Positions 27,028-36,029 of a stretch of 64,000 bases of DNA are shown piece after piece. The notes under the pieces are model-generated. The model did not search any database. It saw only the letters and a program-made list of their open reading frames with translations, and was not told the origin of the DNA. A program made the position numbers and the translations under genes. Source of the stretch: Ochrobactrum sp. CGA5 (GTDB taxonomy: Bacteria > Pseudomonadota > Alphaproteobacteria > Rhizobiales > Rhizobiaceae); NCBI RefSeq assembly GCF_006345815.1, contig NZ_VCIG01000038.1:496001-560000 (forward strand). Reading direction: 5' to 3'. Position 1 is the first letter of the stretch; each line of letters begins with the position of its first letter.

Positions 27028-28085
27028 TGGGAGTTTCCTGTCTGTGTTGCGGGCTTTTGATCTGTGCCGCGTTCATACCAGTCTCTGGAGCGGTTCACGA
27101 TCCAGACAACAGAAAGCATAACTGGCACTTCCACCAGAACGCCGACCACGGTGGCGAGGGCCGCGCCGGATGAAAATCCGAAAAGGCTGATCGCAGCGGC
27201 GACGGCTAGTTCAAAGAAATTCGACGCGCCTATCAAGGCCGATGGTCCGGCAACACTGTGTGTTTCACCCGACCAGCGGTTGAGAAGATAGGCCAGTCCA
27301 GAATTGAAATAGACCTGAATGAGGATCGGCACCGCAAGCATTGCAATAATGAGCGGCTGGGCGATGATCTGCTCACCCTGGAAACCGAAAAGCAGGACGA
27401 GGGTAGCAAGAAGCGCGACCAGAGAAATTGGTTGCAGCGTTTTCAATAGCTTATTAAGCGCACTTTGTCCCCCCGTTGCCAGAAGGCTGCGCCGAATGAG
27501 CTGCGCGAGGATGACCGGAATGACGATATAGAGGACAACGGACAGGACAAGCGTATCCCAGGGAACGGTGATTGCCGAAAGCCCGAGTAAAAGGCCGACA
27601 ATCGGCGCAAAGGCCACCACCATGATGGCGTCATTCAATGCGACCTGGGACAACGTGAAGTGCGGTTCTCCTTTTGTCAGGCTGGACCATACGAAAACCA
27701 TAGCAGTGCATGGCGCTGCAGCAAGGATAATGAGACCTGCAATGTAAGAATCGATTTGCTCTGCGGGCAAGTTGGGGCGGAAAAGCCAGCCTATAAACAG
27801 CCACGCAAGAAGCGCCATTGAGAACGGCTTAACAGCCCAGTTGATAAACAGTGTAACCCCAATTCCCCGCCAGTGCTGCCCGACTTGCCGTAATGCCGCA
27901 AAGTCGATTTTCAAAAGCATGGGAATAATCATCAGCCAGATGAGAAGCGCGACAGGAATATTTACCCTGGCAACCTCGGCAGAGCCGATAGCGTGAAATA
28001 TCGTCGGAAAAAAATGCCCAAGCGCGACGCCCGCAACAATGCAGAGGGCGACCCAGACGGTCAGATACCTTTCAAAAACAGACAT
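27024..28085 (-). CDS. acr3: Arsenite efflux permease Acr3
   Basis: This 353-residue ten-span inner-membrane carrier of the Acr3 family exports arsenite. The conserved Cys lies in APCTAMVFVWSSL, and the terminal block SGAALATVVGVLVEVPVMLSVV is typical. The ATG overlaps the stop of a 35-codon frame upstream (TGATG), so its translation is likely coupled to that frame. It was often annotated arsB in this group, but the sequence is Acr3, not the E. coli ArsB family. Confidence 0.95.
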   Translation of the reverse strand: MSVFERYLTVWVALCIVAGVALGHFFPTIFHAIGSAEVARVNIPVALLIWLMIIPMLLKIDFAALRQVGQHWRGIGVTLFINWAVKPFSMALLAWLFIGWLFRPNLPAEQIDSYIAGLIILAAAPCTAMVFVWSSLTKGEPHFTLSQVALNDAIMVVAFAPIVGLLLGLSAITVPWDTLVLSVVLYIVIPVILAQLIRRSLLATGGQSALNKLLKTLQPISLVALLATLVLLFGFQGEQIIAQPLIIAMLAVPILIQVYFNSGLAYLLNRWSGETHSVAGPSALIGASNFFELAVAAAISLFGFSSGAALATVVGVLVEVPVMLSVVWIVNRSRDWYERGTDQKPATQTGNSQ

Positions 28086-28192
28086 CAGAGTTTCTCCGCG
28101 GCTCTTCGCATGTTGCGTGTCAAGGCTTTGATCTCATGTGAGCGTAACTGTCCGCGCAGCCGCCGGAGCGTCTGGTAAAACCGATCCATCAT
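28085..28192 (-). CDS. 35-codon basic small ORF coupled to acr3
   Basis: An ATG at 28192 opens 35 codons ending in TGA that shares one base with the acr3 ATG. GGATGGAAAA lies just upstream as a ribosome site. The peptide is rich in Arg and Lys (DRFYQTLRRLRGQLRSHEIK) and looks helical. It fills the whole gap between arsR and acr3. It may be a real microprotein, a leader whose translation sets acr3 expression, or the remnant of a larger gene. I know no family for it. Confidence 0.45.
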   Translation of the reverse strand: MMDRFYQTLRRLRGQLRSHEIKALTRNMRRAAEKL

Positions 28193-28236
28193 TTTTCCAT
28201 CCGTTGAAATGGGCTGGCATCACCAGCCAGCGGTTA

Positions 28237-28593
28237 TCAGTTTGCTGTAGTCGCCTTGGGCTGACAGCAAGGTGTAAGGCTTTGAATGAGAGGCGCGCAC
28301 AGTTCGGCGCTGCCACCGCAACAATCCTTGATCAAGAAAAGTGTCAGTTCGCGAAACCGATCCAGATCAGCGCGGTAAATGATCGAGCGGCTTTGCCGCT
28401 CGCCTTTCACCAGGCCAGCCCGCGAGAGCGTAGCCAGATGTGCAGACATTGTATTTTGCGGTATGTCCAACATACGCGCCAATTCGCCAGCAGGTATGCC
28501 AGCCGGTTCTTCTTTGACAAGCAACCGAAAAGTATCGAGCCTCGTCGGTTGGGCGAGAGCAGCCAAGGCTGTGATTGCTGTTTCGTTTTCCAT
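28237..28593 (-). CDS. arsR: ArsR arsenic-responsive repressor
   Basis: This 118-residue winged-helix repressor of the ArsR/SmtB family is released from DNA by arsenite. The helix-turn-helix is ELARMLDIPQNTMSAHLATLSRAGLV. Arsenite ligands are probably C-terminal: CC in IKDCCGG, Cys in AELCAP and CC in TPCCQP. This differs from the CxC pair in helix alpha-3 of E. coli ArsR. An inverted repeat overlaps the start codon and likely gives autorepression of the whole operon. Confidence 0.94.
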   Translation of the reverse strand: MENETAITALAALAQPTRLDTFRLLVKEEPAGIPAGELARMLDIPQNTMSAHLATLSRAGLVKGERQSRSIIYRADLDRFRELTLFLIKDCCGGSAELCAPLIQSLTPCCQPKATTAN

Positions 28594-28615
28594 ATATCCA
28601 GAATAACGGATATAT
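28592..28615. promoter_or_regulatory. ArsR operator
   Basis: ATATATCC (28592-28599) and GGATATAT (28608-28615) form a perfect inverted repeat around eight bases. It begins at the arsR ATG and covers its leader, fitting an autoregulatory operator. Confidence 0.6.
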
Positions 28616-28678
28616 CAATCAAGTCAAGCCACGATCTGATTTGATCCCGCACCTTAATGATGGGATGATATAACTCGC

Positions 28679-29428
28679 TTAATTGCTCTCGTCGTTCTCT
28701 ATGGAGAACTCCATGCGATCCGCCGAGAAGCGGGTCAACGAGTACTGGATCGGCCTTCCTTCCGTATCAATATTCACCGCTCGGGCCGTAAGCACGATGG
28801 CACCGGGAGACAATTTCAGATTTCTCAGGTCTTCAGGGTCGGCATGACGGGCCGATATGACTGTGGACTTTCGCAGATAGTCGGCGATGCCGACAGCTTT
28901 GAAAGCAGCTGTAATTGACCCGCTTTCCGCATAATCCTGCACAAAGGAAGGAAAGCGCATGGCATCAATCCAATGAGTCGCTATCGATATTGGGTAGCCA
29001 TCGGCGTTGTGCATCGTTTCGAGCCGGATCACTTCGTTGCCAGCATGCAATTCAAGCGCGGCTGCGATCTCCCGGGTCGCGGCTTCGGTGCTTGATGCCA
29101 ACAAAATCCCATGCATTTCGCGCACCTGCGTTGCCAGCGACTGAGAAATACGGGTGCGACGTCCGATCTGGTAGGTGAGACGCTTCGCATTGGCGACAAA
29201 GGTGCCGCGACCTTGCTCGGCACGCAACACGCCTTCCTGTGTTAAGGCGGCAATGGCGCTGCGCACGGTATGGCGATTAACCCCAAACCTGTCAGCAAGT
29301 TCCATCTCAGCAGGCATGCGCGCCCCGGACTGAAGTTTCCCTACCATAATGTCGCCGCGTATCTCGTCCGCAATCTGCCGCCAGATTGCCACGCCGCTGT
29401 TTCTCTCAATTCGCCTGGTCTTTGTCAT
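28679..29428 (-). CDS. phnF: PhnF, GntR/HutC-type regulator of the phosphonate genes
   Basis: This 249-residue regulator has an N-terminal GntR winged helix (MPAEMELADRFGVNRHTVRSAIAALTQEGVLRAEQGRGTFVA) and a C-terminal UTRA ligand domain. PhnF proteins repress or tune phn genes in response to a metabolite not established here. It diverges from phnG across 115 bases that hold a Pho box and a palindrome. ATG 29428 is taken as the start; a TTG one codon earlier is possible. The Pho box lies just upstream of its own start. Confidence 0.92.
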   Translation of the reverse strand: MTKTRRIERNSGVAIWRQIADEIRGDIMVGKLQSGARMPAEMELADRFGVNRHTVRSAIAALTQEGVLRAEQGRGTFVANAKRLTYQIGRRTRISQSLATQVREMHGILLASSTEAATREIAAALELHAGNEVIRLETMHNADGYPISIATHWIDAMRFPSFVQDYAESGSITAAFKAVGIADYLRKSTVISARHADPEDLRNLKLSPGAIVLTARAVNIDTEGRPIQYSLTRFSADRMEFSIENDESN

Positions 29429-29431
29429 CAA

Positions 29432-29449
29432 CTGTCATAGTCCTGTCAT
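29432..29449 (+). promoter_or_regulatory. Pho box upstream of phnG
   Basis: CTGTCAT-AGTC-CTGTCAT is a perfect pair of seven-base direct repeats with four bases between them, the PhoB binding pattern. It implies activation of phnGHIJKLMN by phosphate starvation. It also borders the phnF start and may affect phnF. Confidence 0.8.
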
Positions 29450-29482
29450 TGGCAGGGTGTACTCATTCTGATATTGTATAAA

Positions 29483-29500
29483 TGTCTATATAACTAGACA
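29483..29500. promoter_or_regulatory. Palindrome, candidate PhnF operator
   Basis: TGTCTA-TATAAC-TAGACA is a perfect six-base dyad 43 bases before the phnG ATG. HutC-type GntR regulators bind sites with GT-N-TA cores like this. Binding by PhnF is inferred. Confidence 0.6.
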
Positions 29501-29543
29501 ACTTGAAAATCAGAGTCAACAGAATCTGAGAGCAGGGAAGCTA

Positions 29544-30059
29544 ATGTACGGTACGGAGCAAAGTACGAAGAGAGGCGGAGCGGGTTCTGCCACTGAAAGC
29601 GGAAAGGCGCCGGATGCAATACAGACCGCACGGCAAGCAAGCATGGCGGTTCTTGCGCGCGCAAGCAGCGAAGAATTGCAGGCCTTCTGGCAGGCATGGC
29701 CCGACAAGCCGGAGTTTGAGGTTTTGCGCGGGCCGGAAACCGGCCTTGTGATGCTGCGAGGCCGCATCGGCGGCGGCGGCTCAGCCTTCAATGTCGGCGA
29801 GGCGACAGTGACTCGCGCTACTGTGCGACTTTCCGACGGTTCGGTCGGTCACTCTTATGCGCTTGGCCGCGATCAGGAAAAGGCGCGCCTTGCCGCTCTC
29901 TTCGATGCGCTTTGGCTGGATGATCGCCGCCGTGACGCGGTGGAAACGCAGGTGCTGAGTGTCCTGCGCAAACGGCACGACGATGCCGACGCCACGCTGC
30001 GCGGCGAAGCCGCTGCTACCAAGGTTGATTTCTTTACAATGGTTCGGGGAGACAATTGA
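29544..30059 (+). CDS. phnG: C-P lyase subunit PhnG
   Basis: This 171-residue subunit belongs to the carbon-phosphorus lyase core complex (PhnGHIJ), which with PhnI moves methylphosphonate onto the ribose of ATP. The PhnG family core ETGLVMLRGRIGGGGSAFNVGEATVTR is clear. The stop overlaps the phnH ATG (TGATG). It is the first gene of the phn operon. Confidence 0.95.
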   Translation: MYGTEQSTKRGGAGSATESGKAPDAIQTARQASMAVLARASSEELQAFWQAWPDKPEFEVLRGPETGLVMLRGRIGGGGSAFNVGEATVTRATVRLSDGSVGHSYALGRDQEKARLAALFDALWLDDRRRDAVETQVLSVLRKRHDDADATLRGEAAATKVDFFTMVRGDN

Positions 30060-30670
30060 TGCTTCCTTCTTCTCCAGCATTTGAAGGCGGTCTGGCTAAT
30101 CCGGTGACGGATGCGCATTCGGTTTTTCATGCCGTCATGCACGCCATGGCCAATCCTGGACGCATCTATCCGCTGGCCCATGCAGCGACGCCGCCTCAAC
30201 CGCTGACGCCAGAACTGGGGGGCATCGCGGCAACCCTGCTCGATCACGATACGACGCTCTGGTGCGATGCGGCCATAACGGCCAACGAAATCGCCACCGC
30301 CTGGCTTACGTTCCATACCGGCGCGCCGCTTGTCGAAAATGCCGATTCCGCACAATTCGCTCTGGTAAGCGATGTGTCGCTGCTCCCGTCTCTGGCGGAG
30401 TTTTCACAAGGTAATGCCGAGTTTCCTGATCGTTCCACCACCATTGTGCTGGCTGTTGCGTCAATGAAGAAAGGGCAGGGTCTCGTACTGAAGGGCCCCG
30501 GCATTGACGGTGAACGTGTTCTTCACGTCGAAGGCCTCCCACAGGACTTCATTGAACAATGGCGCAAGAATGGTGCGCAGTATCCGCTTGGCGTTGACTT
30601 TGTTCTGGTTAGCGACGGCGCTATCGCAGCACTTCCCCGTACAACCAGAATTTCTGCTCTGGAGGGCTGA
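30059..30670 (+). CDS. phnH: C-P lyase subunit PhnH
   Basis: This 203-residue PhnH is a structural subunit of the C-P lyase core complex. The FHAVMHAMANPGRIYPL stretch near the N-terminus is characteristic. The ATG at 30059 overlaps the phnG stop and is preferred to the TTG one codon upstream. phnI starts two bases after the stop. Confidence 0.95.
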   Translation: MLPSSPAFEGGLANPVTDAHSVFHAVMHAMANPGRIYPLAHAATPPQPLTPELGGIAATLLDHDTTLWCDAAITANEIATAWLTFHTGAPLVENADSAQFALVSDVSLLPSLAEFSQGNAEFPDRSTTIVLAVASMKKGQGLVLKGPGIDGERVLHVEGLPQDFIEQWRKNGAQYPLGVDFVLVSDGAIAALPRTTRISALEG

Positions 30671-30672
30671 TC

Positions 30673-31782
30673 ATGTATGTTGCAGTGAAGGGTGGCGAAA
30701 CGGCCATCCGCAATGCCCACCGTCTTCTCGATGATCGCCGTCGCGGTGATCGTTCGGTTCCGGCGCTTCGTCTCGATCAGATTGTCGAGCAGCTCGCGCT
30801 GGCGGTTGATCGCGTGATGGCAGAAGGTTCGCTCTATGATCGCGAGTTGGCTGCACTTGCCGTTCGTCAGTCGCGTGGAGATCTGATCGAAGCAATCTTT
30901 CTGGTGCGCGCCTATCGTACCACCTTGCCGCGCTTTGGTTATTCCCGGCCGATGGAAACGGCGAAAATGTTGATCGAGCGTCGCATTTCGGCGACCTATA
31001 AGGATCTGCCCGGTGGCCAGCTACTTGGTCCGACCTTCGATTACACCCATCGTCTTCTTGATCCTGAGTTGGCTGGTGATGTGACGGTGCCAGAGCCGGA
31101 ATTGCGTGAAGCTGAAATCCAGGAAACCCCGCGTGTAACCGATATTCTCGGTGCCAACGGAATGATTGAGGATGATGGTTCGCTGCCGGAAGGTCACGAA
31201 CCGGGCGACCTCACCCGTGAACCTTGGACATTTCCGATGGAGCGCGACCTGCGTCTTCAGGCGCTGGCGCGCGGTGACGAAGGCTTTCTGCTGGCACTCG
31301 GTTATTCCACTCAGCGCGGCTATGGCAATACGCATCCGTTCGTCGGTGAAATCCGCATTGGCGAAGTGGATGTCGAGTTCGACGTGCCGGAACTCGGCTT
31401 TGCCGTTTCACTTGGTCGCGTGCAACTGACCGAATGCCAGATGGTCAACCAGTTCAAGGGGTCGGCCAAGCAGCCGCCGCAATTCACACGCGGTTATGGG
31501 CTGGTCTTCGGCCAGAGCGAGCGCAAGGCCATGTCGATGTCGCTCTGCGACCGCGCACTGCGTGTTCGTGAGTTCGAGACGGATGTGACCGCACCTGCAC
31601 AGGATGAGGAGTTCGTGATCTCCCATTCAGACAACGTGCAGTCCACCGGTTTCGTCGAACATCTGAAACTCCCGCACTATGTGGATTTCCAGGCTGAACT
31701 CGATTTCATTCGTCGCATGCGCGCCGAATATGACCAAGCCCACATCCAGACTGAACGTTTGGCAAAGGAGGCCGCAGAATGA
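30673..31782 (+). CDS. phnI: C-P lyase subunit PhnI
   Basis: This 369-residue nucleosidase subunit displaces adenine from ATP so that phosphonate can be attached to ribose triphosphate. The start MYVAVKGGETAIRNAHRLLDDRRRGD and the internal SYSTQRGYGNTHPFVGEIR-like block are family hallmarks. Its stop overlaps the phnJ ATG by four bases. All expected core partners lie in order around it. Confidence 0.96.
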   Translation: MYVAVKGGETAIRNAHRLLDDRRRGDRSVPALRLDQIVEQLALAVDRVMAEGSLYDRELAALAVRQSRGDLIEAIFLVRAYRTTLPRFGYSRPMETAKMLIERRISATYKDLPGGQLLGPTFDYTHRLLDPELAGDVTVPEPELREAEIQETPRVTDILGANGMIEDDGSLPEGHEPGDLTREPWTFPMERDLRLQALARGDEGFLLALGYSTQRGYGNTHPFVGEIRIGEVDVEFDVPELGFAVSLGRVQLTECQMVNQFKGSAKQPPQFTRGYGLVFGQSERKAMSMSLCDRALRVREFETDVTAPAQDEEFVISHSDNVQSTGFVEHLKLPHYVDFQAELDFIRRMRAEYDQAHIQTERLAKEAAE

Positions 31783-32672
31783 GCGATCTGGCCAATTACA
31801 ACTTCGCCTATCTGGATGAGCAGACCAAGCGGATGATCCGCCGCGCCATCCTGAAAGCCATTGCCGTTCCCGGCTATCAGGTGCCTTTTGCCAGCCGTGA
31901 AATGCCGATGCCTTATGGCTGGGGTACAGGCGGCGTGCAGGTAACAGCCTCGATCATCGGGCCGGATGATGTGCTGAAGGTCATCGATCAGGGTGCCGAC
32001 GACACAACCAATGCCGTCTCTATTCGCGCTTTCTTCCAGAAGACAGCCAATGTTGCCGTGACCACCCATACGGGCGAGGCGACCATCATCCAGACCCGCC
32101 ATCGCATCCCGGAATATCCTCTGACCGAAGGGCAGGTGATCGTCTACCAGGTGCCGATCCCGGAACCCCTGCGTTTTCTGGAACCGCGCGAGACCGAGAC
32201 CCGCAAGATGCACGCGCTGGCCGAATATGGCCTCATGCACGTGAAGCTTTACGAAGACATCGCGCGTCACGGCCATATCGCCAAGACCTATGATTATCCG
32301 GTGATGATCGAAGGTCGCTATGTCATGGCACCGTCGCCGACGCCGAAATTCGACAATCCGAAAATGCACATGTCTCCGGCATTGCAACTGTTCGGCGCCG
32401 GTCGCGAAAAGCGCATCTATGCCGTCCCGCCTTACACGCAGGTGGTGAGCCTCGACTTCCAGGATCATCCATTTGAAGTGCAGAAGTTCAAGGAACCCTG
32501 TGCGCTCTGCGGTGCGCAAGGCGTCTATCTCGACGAAGTCGTGCTGGATGACCGCGGCGGCTCAATGTTCGTCTGCTCCGACACAGATTTTTGCGAAGAC
32601 CGGCAGGCCAAAGGCCATTTCGGCCATCTGGCAGCGAACAATGGGGCCGCAGCCAAGGGAGCCCAGAAATGA
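31779..32672 (+). CDS. phnJ: C-P lyase radical-SAM subunit PhnJ
   Basis: This 297-residue enzyme cleaves the C-P bond with a [4Fe-4S] cluster and S-adenosylmethionine, releasing alkane such as methane from methylphosphonate. The cluster cysteines are seen in CALCGAQG and further on in FVCSDTDFCEDRQAKGHFG. GWGTGGVQVTASIIGPDD is conserved. Coupled by ATGA overlaps to phnI and phnK. Confidence 0.97.
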   Translation: MSDLANYNFAYLDEQTKRMIRRAILKAIAVPGYQVPFASREMPMPYGWGTGGVQVTASIIGPDDVLKVIDQGADDTTNAVSIRAFFQKTANVAVTTHTGEATIIQTRHRIPEYPLTEGQVIVYQVPIPEPLRFLEPRETETRKMHALAEYGLMHVKLYEDIARHGHIAKTYDYPVMIEGRYVMAPSPTPKFDNPKMHMSPALQLFGAGREKRIYAVPPYTQVVSLDFQDHPFEVQKFKEPCALCGAQGVYLDEVVLDDRGGSMFVCSDTDFCEDRQAKGHFGHLAANNGAAAKGAQK

Positions 32673-33457
32673 GCATTGAAATCAACGAGCAACCTCTGCT
32701 GAGAGTGAACAGCCTGTCGAAATTCTACGGAAATCGCCGTGGCTGCGCAGATATTTCCTTCAATCTGTGGCCGGGCGAAGTGCTGGCTATTGTTGGAGAA
32801 TCCGGTTCCGGCAAGACGACGCTCCTGAACAGTCTGGCAACCCGTCTGCAACCGACCTCAGGCACGGTCGAATACCGCATGCGTGACGGTGAATTCCGCG
32901 ATCTGTACAAGATCGGGGAGGCGGAGCGCCGATTCCTTATGAGGACCGACTGGGGTTTTGTTCATCAGAACCCGGCGGATGGCTTGCGCATGACGGTTTC
33001 GGCCGGTGCCAATGTCGGCGAACGCCTGATGGCAGTTGGTGAACGCCATTACGGCAATATCCGTTCGACGGCCACCGATTGGCTGGGACGTGTCGAAATT
33101 GCATCCGATCGTATCGACGATCAGCCTCGCGCTTTTTCTGGCGGCATGCGCCAACGCTTGCAGATTGCCCGCAACCTAGTGACCGCTCCGCGTCTCGTCT
33201 TCATGGATGAGCCGACCGGTGGGCTCGATGTGTCCGTTCAGGCGCGTCTTCTCGATCTTCTGCGCAGTCTCGTCAGCGATCTCGGCCTGTCGGTGATTAT
33301 TGTTACCCACGATCTCGCCGTAGCCCGGCTTCTGTCTCATCGTATCATGGTCATGAAAGACGGCCATATTGTCGAGCAGGGCCTGACCGACCGCGTGCTG
33401 GACGACCCACAAGCGCCATATACGCAACTGCTCGTCTCATCAATTCTGCAGGTTTAG
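32669..33457 (+). CDS. phnK: C-P lyase ABC-type ATPase PhnK
   Basis: This 262-residue ABC ATPase docks on the C-P lyase core rather than powering a transporter. It has Walker A GESGSGKTT, signature FSGGMRQRLQIARNL and Walker B RLVFMDEPTGGLD. ATG 32669 overlaps the phnJ stop; a longer frame from 32591 lies inside phnJ and is not used. A 73-base gap precedes phnL. Confidence 0.95.
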   Translation: MSIEINEQPLLRVNSLSKFYGNRRGCADISFNLWPGEVLAIVGESGSGKTTLLNSLATRLQPTSGTVEYRMRDGEFRDLYKIGEAERRFLMRTDWGFVHQNPADGLRMTVSAGANVGERLMAVGERHYGNIRSTATDWLGRVEIASDRIDDQPRAFSGGMRQRLQIARNLVTAPRLVFMDEPTGGLDVSVQARLLDLLRSLVSDLGLSVIIVTHDLAVARLLSHRIMVMKDGHIVEQGLTDRVLDDPQAPYTQLLVSSILQV

Positions 33458-33530
33458 ACGAGTTAAAACAGCTAGTTATTGCATGTTGTTTGTAAATCAA
33501 CTGAACTTCATGCGCGAGGTGGAATTATCT

Positions 33531-34244
33531 ATGTTGCAAACATCAGCCCCGCTTGCCGTCACAGATGTCATAAAAACCTTTGTCATGCATCTGCAAGGCG
33601 GCATCGAACTTCCAGTCGTTCGCGGCGTAAATTTTGAATTGCATTCCGGTGAGTGCGCAGTGCTCGGTGGCCCATCAGGCGCGGGCAAAAGCTCGATCCT
33701 GAAAATGGTCTACGGAAATTATGCGGTCAATGGTGGCTCGATCCTGATCCGCCACGCCGACACGGTTGTCGATCTTGCCACCGCCCACCCGCGGGAAGTG
33801 CTGGCGGTGCGTCGCGACACGATTGGCTATGTCAGCCAGTTCCTGCGGACGCTGCCGCGCGTCGCAGCAATCGACGTGGTTGCGGAACCATTGGTCGCAC
33901 GCGGCGTCGATCACGACGTGGCACTGAACCGTGCTCGCGAACTTCTGGCGCAGCTCAATCTGCCGGAGAGACTGTGGACCCTGCCACCTGCTACGTTCTC
34001 CGGTGGTGAGCAGCAGCGCGTTAACATCGCACGCGGTTTTATCACGGATCACCCGGTATTGCTGCTTGACGAACCGACGGCCTCGCTCGATGCGAAGAAC
34101 CGCGCGGTCGTGGTCGATCTCATCAAAACCAAGAAAGAGCAAGGCGTCGCCATGCTCGGCATTTTCCACGATGAAGACGTGCGAACGGAAGTCGCCGACC
34201 GGATTATTGACGTAACGGCTTTCTCTCCAAGGGGGCTGGTATGA
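33531..34244 (+). CDS. phnL: C-P lyase ABC-type ATPase PhnL
   Basis: This 237-residue ABC ATPase partners PhnK in C-P lyase. Walker [11 protein letters not shown], signature [14 protein letters not shown] and Walker [12 protein letters not shown] are intact. ATG 33531 is favoured because GAGGTGGA precedes it and the extra N-terminus from 33483 is not family-like. The stop overlaps the next gene by four bases. Confidence 0.94.
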   Translation: MLQTSAPLAVTDVIKTFVMHLQGGIELPVVRGVNFELHSGECAVLGGPSGAGKSSILKMVYGNYAVNGGSILIRHADTVVDLATAHPREVLAVRRDTIGYVSQFLRTLPRVAAIDVVAEPLVARGVDHDVALNRARELLAQLNLPERLWTLPPATFSGGEQQRVNIARGFITDHPVLLLDEPTASLDAKNRAVVVDLIKTKKEQGVAMLGIFHDEDVRTEVADRIIDVTAFSPRGLV

Positions 34245-34897
34245 CCAAACTCTCGGTGGAACCGCTTATCCACGATACTGCTATTGTCAGCGGATGCACA
34301 CTCGGCCGCTATACGGAGATTGGTGAGCGCAGCCGCGTTTCAGAAACCGTGCTGGAAGATTATTCCTATCTCGGCATCGATTGCGAGATCTGGTGTGCGG
34401 AGATCGGCAAATTTTCCAATATCGCGAGCCACGTGCGCATCAACGCCACAAACCACCCGACATGGCGTCCGACCCTGCATCATTTCACCTACCGCGCCGG
34501 TGATTATTGGCCCGAAGAGAAGGATGAGACGGAGTTTTTCGATTGGCGTCGTGGCAATGCCGTGAAAATCGGTCACGACACCTGGCTTGGCCATGGCTCG
34601 ACAATCCTGCCGGGCGTGACGGTCGGCAATGGTGCGGTTGTCGGCGCCGGAGCCGTAGTGAGCCGGGACGTAGCGCCCTATACGATCGTGGGCGGCGTGC
34701 CTGCGCGTCTCATTCGCGAACGCTTCGACGCTGCGACCGGTAATCGTCTCGACCGGCTGACCTGGTGGGACTGGAGCCATGATCGCCTGCGGGCAGCGCT
34801 TGATGATTTCCGCGCGCTCGACATCGAAGCCTTCCTCTCGAAATATGAAACGGCCGCCAATACGAATGCGGTCATGAAAGAGCTATCAAATGGCTAA
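34241..34897 (+). CDS. Hexapeptide-repeat transferase of the phosphonate operon
   Basis: This 218-residue left-handed beta-helix acyltransferase resembles a subfamily found in phn operons. Hexapeptide turns are seen in [17 protein letters not shown] and [19 protein letters not shown]; the catalytic His is probably in ATNHPTWRP. It may acetylate a phosphonate intermediate or aminoalkylphosphonate, a role PhnO plays in E. coli with an unrelated fold. It overlaps phnL by four bases and phnM by eight. Confidence 0.85.
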   Translation: MTKLSVEPLIHDTAIVSGCTLGRYTEIGERSRVSETVLEDYSYLGIDCEIWCAEIGKFSNIASHVRINATNHPTWRPTLHHFTYRAGDYWPEEKDETEFFDWRRGNAVKIGHDTWLGHGSTILPGVTVGNGAVVGAGAVVSRDVAPYTIVGGVPARLIRERFDAATGNRLDRLTWWDWSHDRLRAALDDFRALDIEAFLSKYETAANTNAVMKELSNG

Positions 34898-36029
34898 TGA
34901 AATCGTTCTGAAAAATGCGCACATCGTGCTCGCTGACGAGATTGTTTCCGGTTCCATCCTCGTCCGCGACGGTACAATTGCGGCAATTGACCAGGGCAAC
35001 AGCAATGGTGGCGATGACATGGAAGGCGATTATGTCATTCCGGGTTTGATCGAGTTGCACACTGACCAGCTCGAAAGCCATTATGCACCGCGTCCGAAAG
35101 TGCGCTGGAATGTCGACGCAGCGGTTCAGGCCCATGATGCACAGGTCGCAGCATCCGGCATCACGACGGTCTTCGATGCCATGCGCGTCGGTTCCGACTA
35201 TGACCGCGATTTTGTCGGCAAGGATATGCGGATGCTTGCGGATGCCATCGAAAGTGGCGTTCGCGAAAATCGCTTGCGTGCAGACCACTTCCTGCATCTG
35301 CGCTGCGAAGTTTCCTCGGTGGATTGCCTTGAAACATTTGAGCTTTTCGCAGGCGATGACCGCGTCAAACTCGCTTCGCTGATGGATCATGCGCCGGGAC
35401 AGCGTCAATTCGTTGATCTCGAGACCTATCGCAGCTATTACATGCGTAAGATGAAGCTCACGGATGAGGAGTTCCGGGTGCATTGTGAAAAGCGTATGGC
35501 GGATTCGGATGTCTACTCGGCCAAACATCGCCGTGCTATTGCCGAACTGGCTGCGAAGCGCGGCATTGTCCTTGCGAGCCATGACGATGCGACCAGTGCG
35601 CATGTTGATGAATCGCTCGACCATGGCGTGCGGATCGCCGAATTCCCAACCACGATGGAAGCCGCCAATGCCTCGAAAGGCGCAGGTCTCTCGATCCTGA
35701 TGGGCGCGCCGAATATCGTTCGCGGCGGTTCGCATTCCGGCAATATCGCGGCGCGTGATCTGGTGGACAATGGAAGTCTCGATATACTCTCGTCGGATTA
35801 TATCCCTTTCAGTCTCATTCAGTCGGCATTTGGCCTGGCTTCCGGCGAACGCCCGATTGCGTTGCCGGATGCGATCCGCCTTGTGACCAAGAATCCTGCT
35901 GACGCAATGGCCATGGATGATCGCGGAGAAATCGCTATCGGCAAGCGCGCCGATCTGGTTCGCGTACGTCCAAAAGGTGCCATACCGGTTGTCCGCACCG
36001 TCTGGCGTGAAGGCGAGCGGGTGCTGTGA
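34890..36029 (+). CDS. phnM: PhnM, ribosyl triphosphate phosphonate diphosphatase
   Basis: This 379-residue amidohydrolase-fold enzyme removes diphosphate from 5-phosphoribosyl triphosphate phosphonate ahead of PhnJ. Metal ligands are visible in [25 protein letters not shown] and [11 protein letters not shown]. It ends in the usual pattern [10 protein letters not shown]. The ATG lies inside the end of the transferase gene, and the stop overlaps the phnN ATG by one base. Confidence 0.96.
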   Translation: MANEIVLKNAHIVLADEIVSGSILVRDGTIAAIDQGNSNGGDDMEGDYVIPGLIELHTDQLESHYAPRPKVRWNVDAAVQAHDAQVAASGITTVFDAMRVGSDYDRDFVGKDMRMLADAIESGVRENRLRADHFLHLRCEVSSVDCLETFELFAGDDRVKLASLMDHAPGQRQFVDLETYRSYYMRKMKLTDEEFRVHCEKRMADSDVYSAKHRRAIAELAAKRGIVLASHDDATSAHVDESLDHGVRIAEFPTTMEAANASKGAGLSILMGAPNIVRGGSHSGNIAARDLVDNGSLDILSSDYIPFSLIQSAFGLASGERPIALPDAIRLVTKNPADAMAMDDRGEIAIGKRADLVRVRPKGAIPVVRTVWREGERVL

